Shown here one piece after another: positions 1 to 5,001 of a DNA stretch of 5,001 nt. The translations under genes were made by a program, and so were the position numbers. The notes under the pieces were generated by a model, which was given only the letters and a program-made list of their open reading frames with translations, was not told the DNA's origin and searched no databases. Origin of the DNA: Nitrososphaeraceae archaeon (GTDB lineage: Archaea; Thermoproteota; Nitrososphaeria; Nitrososphaerales; Nitrososphaeraceae); contig JASHSN010000282.1 of assembly GCA_030038695.1 (NCBI GenBank), forward strand, positions 1 through 5,001. Direction: 5' to 3'. Position 1 is the first letter of the stretch. The number at the start of each line of letters is the position of its first letter.

Positions 1-1810
1 TAGTTGTAGGATTAACATCCACACTCTCTGGACTGCCACCTACTTGTACATTCTTTACGACAAGATCTGTCTTCTCAGAAAATCCATTGCAGTCTACGAC
101 AGATACAGTATTAGAATCGCTATTAGCAACATATATCGTGTTAGTATTTGGATTAACAGCTAGATATGCTGGATGTAGTCCTGTACTTACCAGAGGGTGC
201 ATAGAACAAATGTCTATCACGTGAGGATGAGGACTAAAATAACCATGAATAGAAAGGAATGTGATCGTAACAGCAGAAACTATGGCAATTACAGAGGGTA
301 TTATAATCTGTCTGTTCCGCCTAGATTTCTTCTTTCTCTCTTCTTCTCTCCATTTCTTATTCGAATCTTTAATTGGCTTAATCAGTCTATCGTGGGTTAA
401 CTCGTACCATTGGGCACCTGAACGCTCTTCCTTTCTTATGAGATATTTATTCTCTAAAACATTTACGACTCTGTTGGAAAGTCCACCAGTGGACTCGGAA
501 CCTCTATGAACCACACTTCTTGTTCCACTTGTAGTTATCAGCTTTTCTTCAAACCAGTTTCTAATAATTTCTTCTTTTGTTTTGGTCTTTTTTGATGCTT
601 CGTTAATAGCGTCTACATAAAAATCTTCTAATGCTTTATCAACATCCCCCAAATATCCAAAATAGTCTTTACTAATTTGATCTACTTTGGAATGGACTAA
701 CTTATTCCATAATCTTTGGCAGACTACCTGAAGCTGTATTGGTTCTACATATTCTCCCTTTATTTCTCGGTATCTTCCACTAGGTGTTTCAACATCTACT
801 TTGGAATGGACTAACTTATTCCATAATCTACGACAGACTACATGAAGTTTATAATCTGTGTATTCTCCCTTTATTTCGTGGTATCTTCCACTAGGTGTTT
901 CAACATGTATCTTTAGTAGATCCTCAATCAATTTATCAATTATGCCTTCATCAAAAAGTTTAGTTATTATTCTCTCATCATTAACATAGGCTTTTGCTTT
1001 TTCTAGTAGTAGTGGTCCTTTAATAGCTTCCACTGCTGCATCTTTGTGTAAACGTTCTAGTCTAAATCTTGCCCTTAACTTTTCAGGCAAAAGCTCCGCA
1101 AAAGGATCTAACTGAGCCAAATAATCCTCTCTTATAATAATGACTACTCTAAGAAGAGGATCTTTTTCTAAAGCCTGGGTAATTTGCTCAAAGAAGTCCT
1201 CCTGTTGTTCATGCCATTTATCTCGATCTATATAAAGATTGAACATTTCTTCAATTTGATCAAACACAAGTACTTGAGGTTGTGGAATCTGTCTTCCTCT
1301 TTTTTGATCTACTTTATGGGGAAAGCAAATAGATAAAAATTGTGATAGGGATATATTCCTAAACAATAAGGGATCTTTAGTCTGTTTTCTCAACAAACTT
1401 TGAAATGCATTAAATATGTAAGGATTAAATTCAGATCTAGATTCAGCAATATTAGTATTATCAGTAGTATCAGGAGAAGGGGCGGTGCTCGTGCTAATAG
1501 CATTAATATTTGTTTTATCGTCTAAACTAGAACCTATTCCCACTCTGGCAACAGGTAAAACATCAAATCTTCTTTGTTCTAATGTGGGTATTATGCTCGC
1601 ATTAAATATAGACGTCTTTCCGGCCCCAGATTCAGCATATACTAATACTAATTTATGGCTGTAGATAAGCGATATTATCCTTTCTGTTTCATACGTTCGT
1701 CCAAAGAATAGCTTCTCTTCTTCAACATCTCTTCTAAATGATCTTGGTCCTACAAAAGGACTCCATTCTTGTTGTTGCTGTTGTTGCTGTGGCTTTCCGT
1801 TATTTGGCAT
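1..1810 (-). CDS. Transmembrane nSTAND1-type NTPase with C-terminal YVTN beta-propeller (partial, C-terminus beyond the window)
   Basis: The first 603 residues are visible and the frame is open at the left edge. STAND NTPases are signal-sensing switches that oligomerise on trigger recognition and activate an effector. Seen in order: a seven-glutamine tract (residues 8-14); the entry motif PFVGPRSF and FFGR (about 19-38); Walker A AESGAGKTS (59-67), with Ala in place of the usual first Gly; a Ser/Thr/Asn/Asp-rich insert (about 97-128); Walker B VLVFDQIEE (180-188); an arginine-bearing sensor-like motif IIIRED (224-229); a duplicated 37/38-residue block (303-377); the winged-helix-type motif YELTHDRLI (469-477); a basic stretch (about 480-500); one hydrophobic span (about 501-522); then YVTN-type repeats from about 546 with a period near 47 (LAVNP and VDVNP). 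The ATG lies inside the end of the SIR2 gene, an 11-nt overlap, preceded by GGTGGGAG, so the pair is almost certainly one operon. By the positive-inside rule the propeller should face outside. The family call is strong; defence function and topology are inferred. Confidence 0.9.
   Translation of the reverse strand, partial: MPNNGKPQQQQQQQEWSPFVGPRSFRRDVEEEKLFFGRTYETERIISLIYSHKLVLVYAESGAGKTSIFNASIIPTLEQRRFDVLPVARVGIGSSLDDKTNINAISTSTAPSPDTTDNTNIAESRSEFNPYIFNAFQSLLRKQTKDPLLFRNISLSQFLSICFPHKVDQKRGRQIPQPQVLVFDQIEEMFNLYIDRDKWHEQQEDFFEQITQALEKDPLLRVVIIIREDYLAQLDPFAELLPEKLRARFRLERLHKDAAVEAIKGPLLLEKAKAYVNDERIITKLFDEGIIDKLIEDLLKIHVETPSGRYHEIKGEYTDYKLHVVCRRLWNKLVHSKVDVETPSGRYREIKGEYVEPIQLQVVCQRLWNKLVHSKVDQISKDYFGYLGDVDKALEDFYVDAINEASKKTKTKEEIIRNWFEEKLITTSGTRSVVHRGSESTGGLSNRVVNVLENKYLIRKEERSGAQWYELTHDRLIKPIKDSNKKWREEERKKKSRRNRQIIIPSVIAIVSAVTITFLSIHGYFSPHPHVIDICSMHPLVSTGLHPAYLAVNPNTNTIYVANSDSNTVSVVDCNGFSEKTDLVVKNVQVGGSPESVDVNPTT
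680..904 (-). repeat. In-frame tandem duplication within the STAND NTPase gene
   Basis: Two adjacent copies are present: 794-904 (111 nt, residues 303-339) and 680-793 (114 nt, residues 340-377). Both begin VETPSGRY, continue EIKGEY, and end RLWNKLVHSKVD. At DNA level the first 25 bases and the last 36 bases of the units are identical or nearly so. The centre differs strongly: TDYKLHVVCR in the first copy against VEPIQLQVVCQ in the second, with one codon fewer in the first. The second copy carries what looks like the family-typical sequence, so the first is probably the added or altered copy. The duplication keeps the frame open. Confidence 0.9.
1769..1789 (-). repeat. CAA/CAG trinucleotide run encoding seven glutamines
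   Basis: Seven consecutive glutamine codons (CAG CAA CAA CAG CAA CAA CAA) encode residues 8-14 of the STAND NTPase. The run precedes the conserved PFVGPRSF entry motif, so it lies in a probably disordered N-terminal tail. The mixed CAA/CAG pattern repeats a nine-base unit and could vary in length by slippage. No function is claimed. Confidence 0.8.
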
Positions 1811-2732
1811 TTTTAAATTTCTCCCACCGATCTCTTAACTCTTTAGAAAATTCATTAACATCTCCCCAATACACCCTTACTTTAAACATATTTTTTGAAT
1901 ACTCCTCAAGATATCTTATTCCCTGTTCTTTTTTTTCCTCAGTAAATCCGGAAGGGAGTTGTACTGATATACTTGGCAATTGTAACCCCGCACCTATTCC
2001 TTCTCCCAGTAATTGCATAAGGCTTCTAAAGATAACGCGAAAGTTTATGTCTCTTAGTCTATATCCAACAAACAATAAAGAAGTACTATTCAATGCAGTC
2101 GAAATCTGGTCTGGTAGTATCTCTTCTTTTGATAAATTAATCAAAAAATCTAGGTAATCTGTTTCAGTCAAGACCATGGAGCGAGGACTGTTGAAATCAC
2201 CGTGGAGATGGTATACAAGGGGTTTATCTTGGCTCGGTTTGTAGTCAGCCTTATCAAGAATATTACCACTAGATTGCTTTTTTAAAAAAGTATTCCATCT
2301 GCAAAATACACTATCTGCAATTCTCCCCCTGCTTTTAAGTGCTGATTCCATAAATTCATCATAATTGGTTGTAATATAGAGTGGTAATTTTAAATCGGCA
2401 AGAATAGCATGAGGTGTATTTTTGTACTCTCCTTTAGAAAAATCAGGAGGACTTATTCCTTTAAGCCATCTTGCAATAAAATTTTTTGGAACCATATCTC
2501 CATTTTGTATTGCTACATATTGAGATACACGATCTAACTCATCAGAATCATCCAAAGGATATTCATATTGTTCTGATAGTTTTTTGGATACTGTGCCACC
2601 TGAAGGAAGCCATTGTTCGTTGTCTTTATTTGGATTTGGAAAGCCACAAGCTCCAGCTCCTATAAATGGAGTGCAACCCTGCTCATCTATTGAATATAAT
2701 AATTCATCCCAGTCAGTAGCCTTTAAACTCAA
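1800..2732 (-). CDS. SIR2-like (SIR2_2-type) domain protein, predicted NAD-consuming effector
   Basis: At 310 residues this is a single-domain member of the divergent SIR2-like family found in conflict systems, where characterised relatives cleave NAD+ rather than deacetylate proteins. Visible motifs are the nucleotide-binding loop TPFIGAGAC (21-29); TTNYDEFME (121-129), whose Asn123 matches the conserved catalytic Asn; YHLHGD (174-179), with His177 as the likely catalytic His; VLTETDYLDFL (187-197); and LLFVGYRLRDINFRV (219-233). The zinc-binding cysteines of classical deacetylases are not seen, as is usual in this group. The start is TTG at 2730-2732: a TGA lies two codons upstream in frame, and the first internal Met is residue 80, beyond the GAGA loop. 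The gene overlaps the STAND NTPase start by 11 nt, which suggests the two products act together, with SIR2 as effector and STAND as sensor/switch. Family membership is well supported; NADase activity and target are inferred. Confidence 0.92.
   Translation of the reverse strand: MSLKATDWDELLYSIDEQGCTPFIGAGACGFPNPNKDNEQWLPSGGTVSKKLSEQYEYPLDDSDELDRVSQYVAIQNGDMVPKNFIARWLKGISPPDFSKGEYKNTPHAILADLKLPLYITTNYDEFMESALKSRGRIADSVFCRWNTFLKKQSSGNILDKADYKPSQDKPLVYHLHGDFNSPRSMVLTETDYLDFLINLSKEEILPDQISTALNSTSLLFVGYRLRDINFRVIFRSLMQLLGEGIGAGLQLPSISVQLPSGFTEEKKEQGIRYLEEYSKNMFKVRVYWGDVNEFSKELRDRWEKFKNAK
1821..1828 (-). promoter_or_regulatory. Internal ribosome binding site for the STAND NTPase gene
   Basis: On the minus strand GGTGGGAG ends 10 nt before the ATG at 1810. 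It lies inside the last codons of the SIR2 gene (the Arg-Trp-Glu codons). Its purine-rich GGAG core suits pairing with the 16S 3' end. Together with the 11-nt gene overlap it supports translation of the STAND protein directly after, or coupled to, the SIR2 protein, and it supports the chosen ATG. Confidence 0.6.
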
Positions 2733-2758
2733 TGATCACGGTGTTTGTATAAAGAAAC

Positions 2759-2766
2759 TATAAAAA
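2759..2766 (-). promoter_or_regulatory. Candidate archaeal TATA box for the SIR2-STAND operon
   Basis: The minus strand reads TTTTTATA here, centred about 30 nt before the TTG start of the SIR2 gene. With the usual archaeal spacing of about 26 nt from TATA centre to transcription start, the transcript would begin around 2735, giving a leader of only a few bases. A second TTTATA at 2748-2753 is too close to the start to serve it. The bases GTGATC immediately before the TTG match part of the extended Shine-Dalgarno complement, but no full GGAGG is present. Confidence 0.45.
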
Positions 2767-2779
2767 GTTAGTTATAGTC

Positions 2780-2793
2780 TTTCGGCGCCGAAA
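2780..2793. promoter_or_regulatory. Perfect 14-bp palindrome upstream of the SIR2 gene, candidate operator
   Basis: TTTCGGCGCCGAAA is an exact inverted repeat with no spacer. It is a GC-rich island in an AT-rich gap, 48 to 61 bases upstream of the SIR2 start and about 14 nt upstream of the candidate TATA box. A dimeric transcription factor could bind such a site; upstream of TATA it could act as an activator site. It could instead belong to a termination structure after the preceding gene. No regulator is identified in the window. Confidence 0.4.
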
Positions 2794-2796
2794 AAA
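2791..2796 (-). terminator. Possible oligo-T terminator after the 652-residue gene
   Basis: The minus strand carries six consecutive T residues about 65 nt past the TGA at 2860-2862, which is the kind of signal that ends archaeal transcription. A small alternative hairpin (CCGA/TCGG around the A/T run, 2788-2800) overlaps it. The evidence is weak in AT-rich DNA, but a transcript boundary here agrees with a separate promoter for the SIR2 gene. Confidence 0.3.
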
Positions 2797-2859
2797 TCGG
2801 AGACACGATATTTCTCTAGCCCACATATTTTTACATACATGTAGTATTCACACATTATG

Positions 2860-4818
2860 TCATTTGAAGAGTTCATTAGTGTCAAGTATATGGACTTGTC
2901 CAAAATGCTTCAGTACTGCGTCACACATATGTTTTGTTCCCCCTTGACCTTCTCCTTCCTTCTTGTCCCATAGGCTTATAAAATGCACTTTTTCAGAGGT
3001 CCAGGAAAGAGCAGTATAGAGTTGCCACAAATTATTTCGACTAAAAGTATTCATCCCTTCGGGACACACGTTAAGCTCCTCAGGTTGTATATAAAGTCTA
3101 GTATTTGGGTGTTTTTTGACTTTATAGAATCTGTCTCGCCATACATCTCCGGCATAAGTGACTGACCTATTAAGGAAATCAGGCTCCTTAAACGGAATGC
3201 GAAGTTCTAGTCTAAGCCCGCGCTGAAGACTTGATTCTGCAAAGAGAAGGTCTCCTCCACATGCACCTCCACAAAGGCCAAGATCATCTCCACCTGCCCC
3301 CAGTTCATCAAGCTTAGACGATATTGCTTGCGCAGCAATCTGTTCCATTTTAGCAGGAAACCTTGGTTCTCGTCGGCCTTGTTTATCTATCCTATGACCA
3401 CTAAACAGAAAGACAAATCGTGGCTGAAATCCTTTTTCTGTCATACCGAGTTTCTGCAGCGCTCTATCCAAAACCTGAATGGCAGCAGTTACTTGGCTAG
3501 GACGGAAAGACAAATCTCTGAAGATCGAAAGATGCTGAATTGCAGTTTTAAGTGCAAACCAGTCCTTGTCAGCTGCTATAACTGCATTTTTGTAGGCTTT
3601 CTCTACTTCTGGCGTGTCATTTGTCAAGAGCTGAAAATCTGCAAAACTCAACCGAGCTGAGAAATCCTTCGTATATGAATCCTCCTTTGCCAATGCAGAT
3701 TCAAGTGCCCATCTAACACCACCCTTTAGAATTTCCAGTTTTGTAGGCTGCCCATCTTCTTCTTCTCCAGTCAAATGTTTGAGAAGAAGTAGAAGGCTGA
3801 AGGCACTATTCCCAGAATAATAATGCGATGAGTTCATAGTAAATGCTTTCATATAGGGCTTGATAGCTTCACGAAGAAGAGCGTCTTCATAGGCTGCATT
3901 TTTTGTCATCTCTTCGGGGGTCTTGTTATCTTGTCTCCACGATTTTACCCACACGTCTCTTTCGACTTCTCCATGAAGTGTCCACGTATCTGTCGTCTGA
4001 GGAATATTCTTAACTACATAGTCTAGGAATCCGTCCACGGCATCATGGTCCCCCAGGTAGCCGAGAAGAATTCCTTTCTGTTGAAGTGCTTCCATATCTT
4101 CAGGATCGATGTCCAATGACTTCTCGATCTGTTCCAATGCTAAGGTGAACTGTCCTAACTTGAGTAATGCTTTTCCTGCAGTCTTATAGGCCTCTAGTCG
4201 TAATGCTTGTATAGGCGCTTCGTCTGCCAACACTAGGATATCACCGGGTCTTTGCCCTTTACGCGCCAATTCTATATAGTATTCCCAAGAGTCCTGTTTT
4301 TCCCAAAAGGCTTTTGCTTCTTCGATTCTCAAAGATTTCCAATCAGGTTCCTTGAGATAGCGCAACAGATTGTATACAGGACTGATCTTACGTCCATGCC
4401 AAGATGAAAGGGTTGATCTACACATGGCACGTAAATTATCCATATCTTTTACCAAATAGTCTGGATCAGGTACACCGCCTTTAATGTGGTATGTAAGAGT
4501 CCGATCTGTATAGATGTCAAATGGCATATAGTCTCGTTTGGATTTGATTAGGATTACTCCTCTAGCTCTTAATGCATGTCTGACACCTAATTCATACCAA
4601 ACATTGGGATTATCAATGGAAAGATCAGCTATAACAAGATCAGCTAAAAGAAGCTCCTGGAACATGTCAGTCCGTATGTTACCAGCAGCCTCTTCTTCAT
4701 CTGCACGAAACACTTCATATCCCTCATGAATAAGTGCCGGTTTGATCAAATCTGAATAAACTTTATTGAAATCAATTTCTTCCTTCGTTCCATATGGCAT
4801 TGCTACAAATACGTGCAT
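2860..4818 (-). CDS. Multidomain conflict-system protein: deoxyribosyltransferase/TIR-like N-domain, TPR-S ('TRAFs-binding') middle, SLOG-like C-domain
   Basis: The protein has 652 residues and no signal peptide or membrane span, so it is predicted cytoplasmic. Residues 1-112 form a Rossmann-like domain of the nucleoside 2-deoxyribosyltransferase/TIR superfamily: MHVFVAMPYG at the start, RADEEEAAGNIRTDMF (38-53), ADLVIADLS (59-67), and NPNVWYELGVRHAL (70-83), with Glu76 as the likely catalytic acid. Residues about 160-460 are helical and TPR-like; ALRLEAYKTAGKALLKLGQF followed by ALEQIEKSLDIDPEDMEAL (205-245) reads as a TPR pair. This matches the region named TPR-S or TRAFs-binding in conflict-system studies. 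Residues about 465-645 look SLOG-like: FVFLFSGHRID (468-478), the glycine-rich GLCGGACGGDLLFAES (514-529) and LELRIPFKEPDFL (537-549), suggesting nucleotide-ligand binding. The ATG is preceded by a TATA-like box and no Shine-Dalgarno. GC content appears clearly higher than in the two genes downstream. A nucleotide-sensing, nucleotide-cleaving role is inferred; the substrate is unknown. Confidence 0.88.
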   Translation of the reverse strand: MHVFVAMPYGTKEEIDFNKVYSDLIKPALIHEGYEVFRADEEEAAGNIRTDMFQELLLADLVIADLSIDNPNVWYELGVRHALRARGVILIKSKRDYMPFDIYTDRTLTYHIKGGVPDPDYLVKDMDNLRAMCRSTLSSWHGRKISPVYNLLRYLKEPDWKSLRIEEAKAFWEKQDSWEYYIELARKGQRPGDILVLADEAPIQALRLEAYKTAGKALLKLGQFTLALEQIEKSLDIDPEDMEALQQKGILLGYLGDHDAVDGFLDYVVKNIPQTTDTWTLHGEVERDVWVKSWRQDNKTPEEMTKNAAYEDALLREAIKPYMKAFTMNSSHYYSGNSAFSLLLLLKHLTGEEEDGQPTKLEILKGGVRWALESALAKEDSYTKDFSARLSFADFQLLTNDTPEVEKAYKNAVIAADKDWFALKTAIQHLSIFRDLSFRPSQVTAAIQVLDRALQKLGMTEKGFQPRFVFLFSGHRIDKQGRREPRFPAKMEQIAAQAISSKLDELGAGGDDLGLCGGACGGDLLFAESSLQRGLRLELRIPFKEPDFLNRSVTYAGDVWRDRFYKVKKHPNTRLYIQPEELNVCPEGMNTFSRNNLWQLYTALSWTSEKVHFISLWDKKEGEGQGGTKHMCDAVLKHFGQVHILDTNELFK

Positions 4819-4822
4819 CTAT

Positions 4823-4842
4823 GCTGCGCTTGATAGCGCGGC
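4823..4842. promoter_or_regulatory. Imperfect inverted repeat between TATA box and start codon
   Basis: The arms GCTGCGCT and AGCGCGGC flank a TGAT spacer, with seven of eight positions pairing. The dyad begins 5 nt upstream of the ATG of the 652-residue gene and covers the predicted transcription start. This is where a repressor site would block initiation. As RNA it could form a short hairpin in the leader. Role is inferred from position only. Confidence 0.35.
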
Positions 4843-5001
4843 CATACATTTATCTTTATACGAACCGTTATGAAGTAGGCAAATCCGACAGGGTTGATTA
4901 ACATGAATGAAGCTACCTTATCCTGGACCAGACAGAAAAGTAGAGGAAGCGAAACGATGGGAGCGATAGCTATATCACCTAATAAAATGGTGAGTTGCCT
5001 T
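4843..5001. other. Right-edge region with no recognised gene
   Basis: Apart from the TATA-like box, nothing here is recognisable. Two frames stay open to the edge. One on the plus strand starts with ATG at 4903 and runs 33 codons, beginning MNEATLSWTRQ. One on the minus strand enters from the edge, is rich in hydrophobic residues (for example NPVGFAYFITV), and ends at 4803-4805 with a 16-nt overlap of the 652-residue gene start. Either could be the end of a neighbouring gene, but neither matches a family I know and short open frames are expected by chance. No tRNA, transposon end or array is seen. Confidence 0.4.
4855..4860 (-). promoter_or_regulatory. Candidate TATA box for the 652-residue gene
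   Basis: The minus strand reads TATAAA, within TATAAAGATAAA, centred about 40 nt before the ATG at 4818. Normal archaeal spacing would place the transcription start near 4831 and leave a leader of about 13 nt. This fits the absence of a Shine-Dalgarno sequence before the ATG. Confidence 0.45.

Noticed and set aside
197..509. Plus-strand open frames of 67 and 82 codons
   Set aside because: They lie opposite the well-supported STAND gene across its membrane span and winged-helix region and have no recognisable motifs.
680..904. CRISPR or other spaced repeat array
   Set aside because: There are only two directly adjacent units, both in frame within a protein gene, so this is a coding duplication and not an array.
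1738..2157. Plus-strand open frame of 139 codons
   Set aside because: It is antisense to the SIR2 C-terminal half and the STAND N-terminus. Its apparent repeats come from the glutamine tract read backwards.
2748..2753. TTTATA on the minus strand as promoter of the SIR2 gene
   Set aside because: Its centre is only about 18 nt from the TTG, so the transcript would begin inside the coding region and miss the start.
2836..2843. TACATGTA palindrome downstream of the 652-residue gene
   Set aside because: An eight-base palindrome in AT-rich DNA is common by chance and no other signal supports it.
2983..3660. Plus-strand open frames of 60 and 110 codons
   Set aside because: Both are antisense to the SLOG-like and helical regions of the 652-residue gene and show no family features.
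4538..4729. Plus-strand open frame of 63 codons
   Set aside because: It is the reverse shadow of the N-terminal deoxyribosyltransferase/TIR-like domain.
4903..5001. Plus-strand frame starting MNEATLSWTRQ, open to the right edge
   Set aside because: Only 33 codons, no recognised family, no clear ribosome binding site, and a competing open frame on the other strand. It cannot be called a gene from this window.

Overview
This window reads as a biological-conflict (probable defence) cluster from a low-GC archaeon, most likely a member of the Thaumarchaeota/Nitrososphaeria. The archaeal reading rests on three points. There are TATA-like boxes about 26-40 nt upstream of starts, with very short predicted leaders. 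AGA and ATA codons are used heavily. The NTPase plus YVTN-propeller protein resembles proteins I associate with soil ammonia-oxidising archaea. The taxonomic call is an inference and a bacterial host is not excluded.

All three recognised genes lie on the minus strand, so the order of reading is right to left. First comes a 652-residue protein (2860-4818) with an N-terminal nucleoside deoxyribosyltransferase/TIR-like Rossmann domain, a helical TPR-like (TPR-S/'TRAFs-binding') middle and a C-terminal SLOG-like Rossmann domain. A 127-bp intergenic stretch (2733-2859) follows; it holds a possible oligo-T terminator, a perfect 14-bp palindrome and a TATA-like box. Next is a 310-residue SIR2-like protein (1800-2732) that starts with TTG. 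It overlaps by 11 nt the start of a large STAND NTPase gene (1-1810), which runs off the left edge. The STAND protein has an N-terminal NTPase, a winged-helix-type region, one predicted membrane span and the beginning of a YVTN beta-propeller.

The working model, partly inferred, is a membrane-anchored STAND switch whose propeller is predicted to face outward. Its partner is a separately encoded SIR2-family, probably NAD-targeting, effector made from the same transcript with translational coupling. The upstream protein carries a second predicted nucleotide-active domain pair and may be an independent conflict module beside it. The most striking detail is an in-frame tandem duplication of 37/38 residues inside the STAND protein. 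Its outer parts are nearly identical at DNA level while its core has diverged. The right edge (4843-5001) contains only a promoter candidate and ambiguous open frames.
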